A stretch of DNA of 56,050 nucleotides from Deltaproteobacteria bacterium (lineage in GTDB: Bacteria > Myxococcota_A > Polyangia > Polyangiales > Houyiibacteriaceae). Under the pieces are notes generated by a model, which was not told where the DNA came from, ran no database searches, and saw only the letters and a program-made list of their open reading frames with translations. This document shows positions 17,134-24,145 of the stretch, in pieces; the first letter of the stretch is position 1; each line of letters begins with the position of its first letter. The translations under genes were made by a program, and so were the position numbers. The stretch spans positions 1 to 56,050 of the forward strand of contig JAFDAJ010000004.1 of the NCBI GenBank assembly GCA_019313915.1. Reading direction: 5' to 3'.

Positions 17134-18113
17134 GCGCGCTGGATTCGGTGCGGGCTCAGGATGGCGCTATTCGAGCACTCCGCAGGGCGCGCGAGCACGG
17201 CCGTGTCGCCTCTGCCTATCTGTTCGACGGGCCTAGTGGGGTTGGGAAGGAACGCACCGCCGTTGCGTTTGCGACCGACGTCGTGGCGGGCGGAGATCTA
17301 CACGTAGCCGACCGCATCGAATCAGGGTCGCATCCCGACGTGCGGGTGTTTCGGCCGCGGGACGAAGGCAAGCGTAACATCCAAGTCGAGGTATTGCGCA
17401 GCGAGATCCTGCCACTTGCACAGTTCGCGCCGTTCGAGGCCGCTTCGACTTTCTTCATCTTTCCAGAGGCGGATGTCTCCTTCCCGGTCTTTCAGCCGGA
17501 GGCGGCCAACGCCTTGCTCAAGACGCTCGAGGAACCACGCCCGAACGTACACTTCATTCTCACCTCGGAGCGCCCCGATTCGTTGCTGCCCACCATTCGT
17601 TCTCGATGCCAACGGATTCGCTTTGCCCGTCTGCCCCATTCGGTTCTGCGCGACATCCTGCAGTCCGAGGGCGCTCCACAGGAGTCGATCGCGCCCGCGA
17701 TCGCGCTAAGCGCGGGACGGGCCGACGTCGCACTGGCGCTTGCGAGGGATGGCGCAGTGGACGCCCTGATCGAGCTGGTGATATCGGTCGACGACGCAGT
17801 TCGCGGCTCTGGTCCCGGGGTGTTGGTCGAGCTTTCCGAGCAGCTGGCACGGAGGGATGACCTGGAGCTTGCGCTTCTCACGCTCCAGACCTTCTACCGA
17901 GACCTCTCGGTAACCTCCCTTGGTCTTCCAGCGGAGGCGCTCGGATTCTCCGAGCGGGAACAAGACCTCGAGGAGCGGGCCACCTCGGTCTCTTCGAGCG
18001 CTGCGGCCGCTCGAGTCTCTCTGATTCACGAGTGCGTGCAATCCATGCAGCGCAACGCGAATAAGCAGGTTGCGCTGGACTCACTGCTGTTTGGTCTGCG
18101 AAACCTGCGGTAG
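17130..18113 (+). CDS. holB: DNA polymerase III, delta' subunit
   Basis: Delta' is a clamp-loader AAA+ subunit. The 327-residue product has GPSGVGK (residues 34-40), the HPDVRVFRP strand, PEAANALLKTLEEP and the SRC motif (SRCQRIRF). In E. coli a four-Cys zinc module lies between the first helix block and HPD; here that segment is only about 18 residues with no Cys, so the zinc module is absent. The GTG start overlaps the TetR stop. metG lies 200 bases downstream. Confidence 0.9.
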   Translation: MSALDSVRAQDGAIRALRRAREHGRVASAYLFDGPSGVGKERTAVAFATDVVAGGDLHVADRIESGSHPDVRVFRPRDEGKRNIQVEVLRSEILPLAQFAPFEAASTFFIFPEADVSFPVFQPEAANALLKTLEEPRPNVHFILTSERPDSLLPTIRSRCQRIRFARLPHSVLRDILQSEGAPQESIAPAIALSAGRADVALALARDGAVDALIELVISVDDAVRGSGPGVLVELSEQLARRDDLELALLTLQTFYRDLSVTSLGLPAEALGFSEREQDLEERATSVSSSAAAARVSLIHECVQSMQRNANKQVALDSLLFGLRNLR

Positions 18114-18313
18114 ACCGGTTCGTGCTTGACGTGATCGGATGATCGCGGGTCCAGAGCGTCGAGGCGGCCGCCGAGAAGACGAAGGACATGCACCGCATAT
18201 TCGAGGATGAGCGGTGGACGGATCGGCGCTTTGGGGCCGCGAGGGCCGATCCGGTCAAGCACGAAGGGGTCTAACTGGCGTCTTGGCCGATTTTGGCTAG
18301 TCTCGGGCGCGCA

Positions 18314-19948
18314 ATGGCTCGCCCCTTCTACGTCACCACGCCGATCTATTACGTCAACGATCGGCCCCACATCGGACACGCGTACTCCACGGTGGCCGCG
18401 GACGTGGTGTCACGGTATGCGCGCCTTCGCGGAAAGCCCACGTACTTCCTGACCGGTCTCGATGAGCATGGATTGAAGATCGAGCGACGCGCGAAGGAAG
18501 AGGGCCTTGCTCCGCAAGACTTCGTCGACCGGATGGCCGCCCCATTCCGGTCGACGTGGGAAGAGCTTGGCTGCGCCCACGACGGCTTCATCCGCACGAC
18601 GTCGGTCCAGCACCGCGAGAACGTTCAGGCGCTGTGGAAGCTCATGCAAGACAGGGGCGACATCTATCTCGACGACTACGAAGATTGGTACTGCGTTGGG
18701 TGCGAGTCGTTCAAGACCGAGAAGGAGCTGCTGGAAGGCAACCTCTGCCCGATTCATCAGACACCCGTCGAGCGCATCAAGGAGCGCAGCTACTTCTTCC
18801 GATTGAGCAACTACACACAGCCGCTGCTCGATTATTACGAAGCGCATCCCGAGTTCGTGCGACCCGAAGCGCGCTTCAACGAAGTGAAGGCATTCGTCAA
18901 AGAGGGGTTGCGTGATTTATCGATCTCGCGGACGAGCTTCCGGTGGGGCGTCCCAGTACCCGAAGACCCAGAGCACGTCGTGTACGTCTGGCTCGACGCG
19001 TTGATGAACTACGTGAGCGGGCTCGGCGGACCGGCCGAGGAAGGCGAAGCCCCGCTCTATGACGAGTTCTGGCAGTCGTCCGGGACGATCACGCACATCG
19101 TTGGCAAAGACATTCTACGTTTTCACACGATCTACTGGCCCGCGTTCTTGATGAGCGCGGGAATCCGGCTGCCCACTCAGATCTGGGCGCACGGATGGCT
19201 CACGGTCAACGGCGAGAAGATGTCGAAGTCGCTAGGCAACTTCCTTGCGCCGGGCCCATTGGTCGAGGCGTTCGGTGCGGATGTGTTGCGGTACTACTTC
19301 ATGCGAGAGGTTGGCTTCGGTCAAGACGGCGACTTCAGTCATCGCAACCTGATCAATCGTTACAACGGCGAGCTTGCCAATGGGCTCGGCAATCTCATGA
19401 ATCGGATTGTGGCCGGCATCGTGAAGAAAAACCTGGACGGCCGCGTCCCGAAGGTGGACCTCGATGCCCTCGAGGACATCGACCTCGAGCTGATCGAGAA
19501 GGCGACTGCGGCGTCGAAGCAGGCCGCGAAGCACCTCGAGGCGCTCGCTTTCCACCGCGCTCTCGACACCATCTGGGAGCTCGTGTCGGCGGCCAACAAG
19601 TACGTCGATTCGACCGAGCCCTGGAAGCTCGCCAAGCAAGACGACAAGACGCGCTTGGAGCAGGTCTGCTACACGGTGCTCGAAACCCTGCGGTGGCTAT
19701 CGGTCATGTTGTTCCCAGTGATGCCCAACAAGTGCAACGAGCTTCGTGCGCAGATAGGGATGGGTCCGCTGCTGCCAACGGAGCAGGCCGACCTCTGGCC
19801 GAGCGCCTGGGGCGGGCTCCGGGCAGGCACCCAAACGCAGACCGCCACCCCACTCTTCCCGCGGTTCGACGAAGTTCAGGAGCGCTCGGTGTTGGAGCGC
19901 CTCGGTGTCGAGGTTAGAGACGTCGAGCCCGGGTCGTCCGCGAAGTGA
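18314..19948 (+). CDS. metG: methionyl-tRNA synthetase
   Basis: MetG charges initiator and elongator tRNA(Met). The 544-residue class I enzyme has HIGH (residues 19-22), a zinc knuckle of one C-x2-C (127, 130) plus C-P-x-H (145, 148), and the KMSKS loop in GEKMSKSLGN. The C-terminal EMAP-type tRNA-binding domain of longer MetG proteins is missing, as in many bacteria. The ATG at 18314 is chosen over a TTG 21 bases upstream since it begins the ARPFYVTTPIYY strand. The 200-base gap before it holds no convincing gene. Confidence 0.96.
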   Translation: MARPFYVTTPIYYVNDRPHIGHAYSTVAADVVSRYARLRGKPTYFLTGLDEHGLKIERRAKEEGLAPQDFVDRMAAPFRSTWEELGCAHDGFIRTTSVQHRENVQALWKLMQDRGDIYLDDYEDWYCVGCESFKTEKELLEGNLCPIHQTPVERIKERSYFFRLSNYTQPLLDYYEAHPEFVRPEARFNEVKAFVKEGLRDLSISRTSFRWGVPVPEDPEHVVYVWLDALMNYVSGLGGPAEEGEAPLYDEFWQSSGTITHIVGKDILRFHTIYWPAFLMSAGIRLPTQIWAHGWLTVNGEKMSKSLGNFLAPGPLVEAFGADVLRYYFMREVGFGQDGDFSHRNLINRYNGELANGLGNLMNRIVAGIVKKNLDGRVPKVDLDALEDIDLELIEKATAASKQAAKHLEALAFHRALDTIWELVSAANKYVDSTEPWKLAKQDDKTRLEQVCYTVLETLRWLSVMLFPVMPNKCNELRAQIGMGPLLPTEQADLWPSAWGGLRAGTQTQTATPLFPRFDEVQERSVLERLGVEVRDVEPGSSAK

Positions 19949-20955
19949 TCCCGCCGCTCGCACCCAAGTTCGAGGCGGCACTCCGCGACGTGCGAGCTCA
20001 ACAACCGCGTTTTCGCGGCGCCGCTGCCGCTCGGCTTGGCGAGCCCCCTTCAGATCGGCGAGACGAGGCGGTGCAGGGATTACTGGTACTGGCAAGGGAC
20101 GACATCGGTTCGGTACGCGAGGCGGCGTACGAGGCGCTCGGCGTGCTCGCTGCAATCGAGGCACTCGACACATTGCTCGACTCTTTCGGCGACCAGCACA
20201 TGGGCGCACGACAAGCCGCCGTGCTGGCCGTGGGTCGAGTCGCTCCTAAAGAGGGAGCCGATGCGATTGCCGCCCTACTCGAAGATCCTCGCCCGGAGAT
20301 GCGCTTCTCGGCGATCTGGACCTTGTCATACCTCGGCCCGGGTCACACCGATCGAATCGCGGCGGGCGTGGGCGACCAGGACGAAGAGGTGCGCCTGCTC
20401 GCCGTGCAGTGTCTGGGTGAGCTCGGCGCCACCAACAATGCAGACGCAATCGCGGGCTTGCTCGAGGATCCATCCGACACCGTCCGATTCTCGGCGGCAA
20501 CGTCACTTGCGGCATTGGGCGATACCAGGGGGGCGGCCACGCTGCGCGCGTCTCTCGGCTGGCCGGAGCGGGCCTTCCCTGCAGCGATCGCGCTCGGCGA
20601 CTTGGAAGACCGTGACTCATTGGGAGCGCTCACGCAGTTGGCAAGACATCGGTGGCGTTCCCCGATCTTGCGCGCAGCCGCCGCGCGTGCGCTCGTTCGC
20701 CTTGGCGACCCGGCGGGCGTCGACGTAATTCGGAGCATCGTCCGAAGCTGGCGCATCGAAGCCAGGCAGTACGCCGTACAACTGGTCGGGGAGCTCGGGC
20801 TCACTTCACTGGTGCCCGACCTGGCCCGCGCGTTTCGAAGAAGCCGAAAAGCCGAACGCCCCGTCTACGAAGCCGCGCTCGAGCAGCTCGAGCCGAAAAG
20901 CCCCGAGGCGAAGGCCTTGCTTGCTTCGCTCCGCCAGGCGAATCAGTCTGTGTAA
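19945..20955 (+). CDS. HEAT-repeat protein
   Basis: The 336-residue product is built almost wholly of HEAT/PBS-lyase-type helical repeats of about 30 residues (e.g. VREAAYEALG, ARQAAVLAVG, MRFSAIWTLS, VRLLAVQCLGELG, VRFSAATSLAALG). There is no signal peptide or catalytic motif. Such proteins are binding scaffolds; the partner is unknown. The GTG start overlaps the metG stop (GTGA), so it is translated with metG. It lies before a TatD nuclease gene. Confidence 0.85.
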   Translation: MIPPLAPKFEAALRDVRAQQPRFRGAAAARLGEPPSDRRDEAVQGLLVLARDDIGSVREAAYEALGVLAAIEALDTLLDSFGDQHMGARQAAVLAVGRVAPKEGADAIAALLEDPRPEMRFSAIWTLSYLGPGHTDRIAAGVGDQDEEVRLLAVQCLGELGATNNADAIAGLLEDPSDTVRFSAATSLAALGDTRGAATLRASLGWPERAFPAAIALGDLEDRDSLGALTQLARHRWRSPILRAAAARALVRLGDPAGVDVIRSIVRSWRIEARQYAVQLVGELGLTSLVPDLARAFRRSRKAERPVYEAALEQLEPKSPEAKALLASLRQANQSV

Positions 20956-20967
20956 CGGAAGCTAGCG

Positions 20968-21747
20968 ATGCTCTTCGATACCCATTGCCACCTGGACGAC
21001 CCGCGCCTTTTCGAAGAGCTCGATGCGGTGCTCGAGCGCGCGAGCGAAGCAGGCGTGCGGCGCATCACCGCAATCGGATGCGCGAGCGATGTCGCCTCGG
21101 TGAAGTCGGCGGTCGAACTCGCACTGCAGCATCCGGACCGCATCTCGGCAACCGTGGGTGTTCATCCGCATGACGCCAAGCACCTGGATGATGCGGTCTG
21201 CGATGCAGTGCGCGAGGCAGGCGCCGACCCGTCGGTGGTCGCGATCGGTGAAACCGGTCTCGACTTCCACTACGACCACTCTCCCCACACCGCCCAAGAA
21301 GAAGCGTTTCGAAGACAGATCGCGATCGCCAAGGAGCTCGGCAAGCCCCTGGTCGTCCACACGCGGTCCGCGCCGAAGCAGACGCTCCAAATCTTGCGCG
21401 AGGAGCAGGCCAAGGACGTTGGCGGCATCATTCATTGCTTCAGTGAGGACGCACCTTTTGCCGCCGCCGCCCTCGATCTGGGTTTCGTCTCCTCGTTCAG
21501 CGGAATCGTTACCTTCAAGAAGGCCATCGCGGTCCAAGAAGCTGCAGTGAAACAGCCCTTGGACGCCCTGCTCATCGAGACTGACGCCCCCTATCTGGCC
21601 CCGATCCCGAGGCGGGGAAAACGCAATGAACCCGCGTATATAGCCTATACGGCCGCTCGAATCGCGGAGCTCCGCGGGCTGGACCCCGAGGCGCTCGCTC
21701 AGGCCACCTATGAAAACGCGCTCCGCATCTTCGGAATCCAAGAGTAA
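20968..21747 (+). CDS. TatD family metal-dependent hydrolase (DNase-like)
   Basis: The 259-residue TIM-barrel product has the full TatD metal set: the N-terminal FDTHCHLDD, Glu in GETGLDFHYD, His in VVHTR, His in GGIIHCFS, and Asp in ETDAPYL. TatD proteins are exonucleases or related phosphoesterases with roles in DNA repair. It follows the HEAT gene by 12 bases, and in many bacteria tatD is found next to metG, as here. Confidence 0.93.
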   Translation: MLFDTHCHLDDPRLFEELDAVLERASEAGVRRITAIGCASDVASVKSAVELALQHPDRISATVGVHPHDAKHLDDAVCDAVREAGADPSVVAIGETGLDFHYDHSPHTAQEEAFRRQIAIAKELGKPLVVHTRSAPKQTLQILREEQAKDVGGIIHCFSEDAPFAAAALDLGFVSSFSGIVTFKKAIAVQEAAVKQPLDALLIETDAPYLAPIPRRGKRNEPAYIAYTAARIAELRGLDPEALAQATYENALRIFGIQE

Positions 21748-21778
21748 TCGGGCATTGGGGCGGCGGACCGCGTCCGCC

Positions 21779-21806
21779 TTGACTCGCCTCCGCCCATCAC
21801 TATCTT
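21779..21806 (+). promoter_or_regulatory. sigma70-like promoter for rplC
   Basis: TTGACT (21779-21784) and TATCTT (21801-21806) are 16 bases apart in the 87-base gap before rplC. The leader would be about 22 bases with GGGGAG ending 7 bases before the GTG. This gives rplC its own transcription start outside any ribosomal operon. Confidence 0.45.
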
Positions 21807-21834
21807 TGCGGCCCTTTTCCCGGGGAGAATACCT

Positions 21835-22560
21835 GTGAATACGAATCCCGGCCTCATCGGCACCAAGCTTGGCAATACCCAAATCTTCCTCGACGACGGG
21901 GAGGTACGACGCGTCACTGCAATCAAGGCAGGGCCCTGCATCGTGGTGGGGAAGCGCACCCCCGACAAAGACGGCTACGCCGCCTTGCAACTCGGATTCG
22001 GCAGTCGCCGCGAGAAGCTGGTGAGTAAGCCCGAAGCCGGCAACTTCAAGAAGGCCAACGTCGAGCCGCCGCGAGTCGTTCGCGAGTTCCGCATCGATGA
22101 GTCGCTCCTCGAGCGCTTCGAGGTGGGCCAGAGTCTCGGCGTCGCCGACATCTTCCAGGACGGTCAGTTCGTGGATGTCTCCGGCACGAGCAAGGGCCGC
22201 GGCTTCACTGGCGTCATGAAGCGCCACAACTTCGCGGGCGCCGGCACGGTGGGTCACGGTACGCACGAAGCCAAGCGCCATGGCGGATCAATCGGCATGA
22301 ACATGACGCCGGCCCGCACGCACCGCGGTATGAAGATGCCCGGCCAACACGGCAACAAGAAGTGCACCATGCTAAATCTGCGCATCGTAAAGGTGCTGCG
22401 CGACGAGAACATCGTCCTCGTGGACGGTGGTGTCCCAGGTTCGCGCAACGGTTTCGTCACGGTGAAGGGCTCCATCAAGAAGGCGACCGTGCCGCTCCCC
22501 GAGCCTCCGGCCAAAGAAGCCGCCGCTGGCGAAGCGCCGGAAGCCACCGAAGAGGGCTAA
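21835..22560 (+). CDS. rplC: 50S ribosomal protein L3
   Basis: L3 helps start assembly of the large subunit and reaches toward the peptidyl-transferase centre. The 241-residue product has IGTKLG, the SGTSKGRGFTGVMKRH core, HGGSIG and the TPARTHRGMKMPGQHG loop. The E. coli segment GQNQ, which contains the PrmB-methylated Gln, reads GMNM here. The tail is Ala/Glu-rich. The start is GTG with a good ribosome binding site. L3 normally lies in the S10 operon between rpsJ and rplD; here it stands between a tatD-like gene and rlmE. It could be the only copy or a second one. Confidence 0.95.
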   Translation: MNTNPGLIGTKLGNTQIFLDDGEVRRVTAIKAGPCIVVGKRTPDKDGYAALQLGFGSRREKLVSKPEAGNFKKANVEPPRVVREFRIDESLLERFEVGQSLGVADIFQDGQFVDVSGTSKGRGFTGVMKRHNFAGAGTVGHGTHEAKRHGGSIGMNMTPARTHRGMKMPGQHGNKKCTMLNLRIVKVLRDENIVLVDGGVPGSRNGFVTVKGSIKKATVPLPEPPAKEAAAGEAPEATEEG

Positions 22561-23151
22561 CTGCCCCCCCGCCGCACGCAGGATCATCACGGACGCCGGG
22601 CTCGGCGCGAAGGATATCCTGCCCGCTCGGTTTACAAGCTTCAGGAAATCGACCGACGCGTGGGTCTCTTCAAGAAGGGCCAGCGCGTTCTCGATCTCGG
22701 CGCGAGCCCCGGCTCTTGGACGCTCTACGCCGCGAAGCAAGTCGGCCCGAACGGCCGCGTGCTCGGGATCGATCTGAATGATGCCCCAATTGCCCTGCCA
22801 CCCCAGGCCGAGATCCTCACCCTCGACGCCTTCGAAGTCGACCCCGAAACGTTGGGCGGGCCGTTCGACCTCGTCATCAGCGACATGGCCCCGAAAACGA
22901 GCGGACAGCGTCACGCCGATCAGTATCGGAGCTACGAGCTCGTCATGCGCGCGCTAGAGCTGACGAAAATCGTGCTGAAACCGGGCGGCACCTTCGTTGC
23001 CAAGATCTTCCAGGGCGCCGAGTTCGAAGACGCGCGCAACGCGGTTCGCGAGGTGTTCGGCAAAGTGCGGATCCTCCGCCCCAAGGCCACCCGAGACGAA
23101 AGTTACGAAGTGTTCCTAGTTGGCTTGGGGTTCCAGCCGACTACTCCTTGA
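22561..23151 (+). CDS. rlmE: 23S rRNA 2'-O-ribose methyltransferase RlmE (FtsJ), probable CTG start
   Basis: RlmE methylates U2552 of 23S rRNA. From 22561 the frame encodes the expected N-terminal RREGYPARSVYKLQEID, with catalytic Lys26, then the SAM-binding VLDLGASPGSW, Asp in ISDMAPK, Lys in AKIFQG and Glu in DESYEVF, completing the K-D-K-E tetrad. The first standard start is GTG at 22660, but that would remove the catalytic Lys and leave 163 residues. The only start-like codon upstream is CTG at 22561, immediately after the rplC TAA and in the same frame, with GAGG 6 bases before it. That gives 196 residues, close to the usual length. A 7-C run (22564-22570) follows. The end overlaps the converging TPR gene by 11 bases. 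Confidence 0.8.
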   Translation: MPPRRTQDHHGRRARREGYPARSVYKLQEIDRRVGLFKKGQRVLDLGASPGSWTLYAAKQVGPNGRVLGIDLNDAPIALPPQAEILTLDAFEVDPETLGGPFDLVISDMAPKTSGQRHADQYRSYELVMRALELTKIVLKPGGTFVAKIFQGAEFEDARNAVREVFGKVRILRPKATRDESYEVFLVGLGFQPTTP

Positions 23152-24145
23152 GTACTTCGAGTCGGGCGCGCGCCCGGTCCGCGTAAGGCCCGTCAGGATC
23201 CAGCTTCGCAGCGCGCCTCAGATGCGCACGGGCTTTGCCGAGCTGACCCTGTCTGGCGAGGATCGAGCCGTAGGCGTACTGCAGGGCGGGGTCGAGCTCG
23301 TTTTGAGCAACGGCGCGCCGCATCGTTGCTTCCGCCGCATCGAGATCCCCACTGGCGTAGTAGGCCAACGCAAGCTCGGCGAGAAGCTCCGTGGGAGGTG
23401 GTTCGGGTGCTTGGCTCAGCGCCGTGCGCAACACCGGGACGGCCTCCTCCGGCAAGCCAGACCGTCGGAAGCCCTCCCCCACCGCGATCGAGAGCAAGAC
23501 GTCACCCCGCACCATCGGCCGGGCGGCGCGAAGCTGCACGGCGGCGTCCTCTCGCCGTCCCATGTCGAGAAGCATCATCGCGAGGTTGATACGGGGGACC
23601 GGATCGCTCGGCAGCCCATCGATCGTTGCGAGGTATTCTCGCTCGGACGCCGCGAGTTTCCCCTGCTCTTCGTACGCAAGACCGAGGTTGAATCGGGCGG
23701 CGGTGAGCTGCGGGTCCAGGGCGACAGCGCGCTCGAGCATCGTCGTCGCCTCGGCGAGCTTGCCGCCTTCACGCAAGAGCACACCGAGATTGTTGAACGC
23801 CTCAGCGAAGTTGCCGTCGATCTCGGTAGCGCGGCGGTAGGACTTCTCGGCAGCCGCGAAGTCGCCCGTCTCCTCGTGCGCCAACCCCACATCGAGCCAC
23901 GCGCGCGCGTCGTTCGGATCAGCGTCGAGCGCCTGCTCCAAGATGCGTTTGGCTTCATCCACCTTGCCTTCGGCGAGCAGACGCTCTGCGCGTAAGACAT
24001 CTGGACTCGCCGCAGGACGGCTGACCACCTCGACGGGCGGAGGTCGGGGCGGCGCGTTGTGAGCGGAGCCGCACCCGGCCGAGAGCACGATCAGGAGCGC
24101 GATGGGGGCCGGCCACCGACGAAGGGGACCGTCCACGATCTTCAC
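23141..24145 (-). CDS. TPR-repeat lipoprotein
   Basis: The 334-residue product has a lipoprotein signal (lipobox LSAGC, about residue 25), a Pro-rich stretch, then about seven tetratricopeptide repeats through to the C terminus (e.g. AERLLAEGKVDEAKRILEQA, AWLDVGLAHEETGDF, AFNNLGVLLREGGKL, RFNLGLAYEEQGKL). It is a likely periplasmic or outer-membrane scaffold. The GTG start overlaps the glnD stop (GTGA), so it is coupled to glnD. Its 3' end overlaps rlmE by 11 bases on the other strand. Confidence 0.85.
   Translation of the reverse strand: MKIVDGPLRRWPAPIALLIVLSAGCGSAHNAPPRPPPVEVVSRPAASPDVLRAERLLAEGKVDEAKRILEQALDADPNDARAWLDVGLAHEETGDFAAAEKSYRRATEIDGNFAEAFNNLGVLLREGGKLAEATTMLERAVALDPQLTAARFNLGLAYEEQGKLAASEREYLATIDGLPSDPVPRINLAMMLLDMGRREDAAVQLRAARPMVRGDVLLSIAVGEGFRRSGLPEEAVPVLRTALSQAPEPPPTELLAELALAYYASGDLDAAEATMRRAVAQNELDPALQYAYGSILARQGQLGKARAHLRRAAKLDPDGPYADRARARLEVLKE

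Noticed and set aside
18188-18274. 28-codon plus-strand open frame before metG
   Set aside because: It looks moderately protein-like and helical, but the start has no proper ribosome binding site and nothing else supports it; it may be a remnant or chance.
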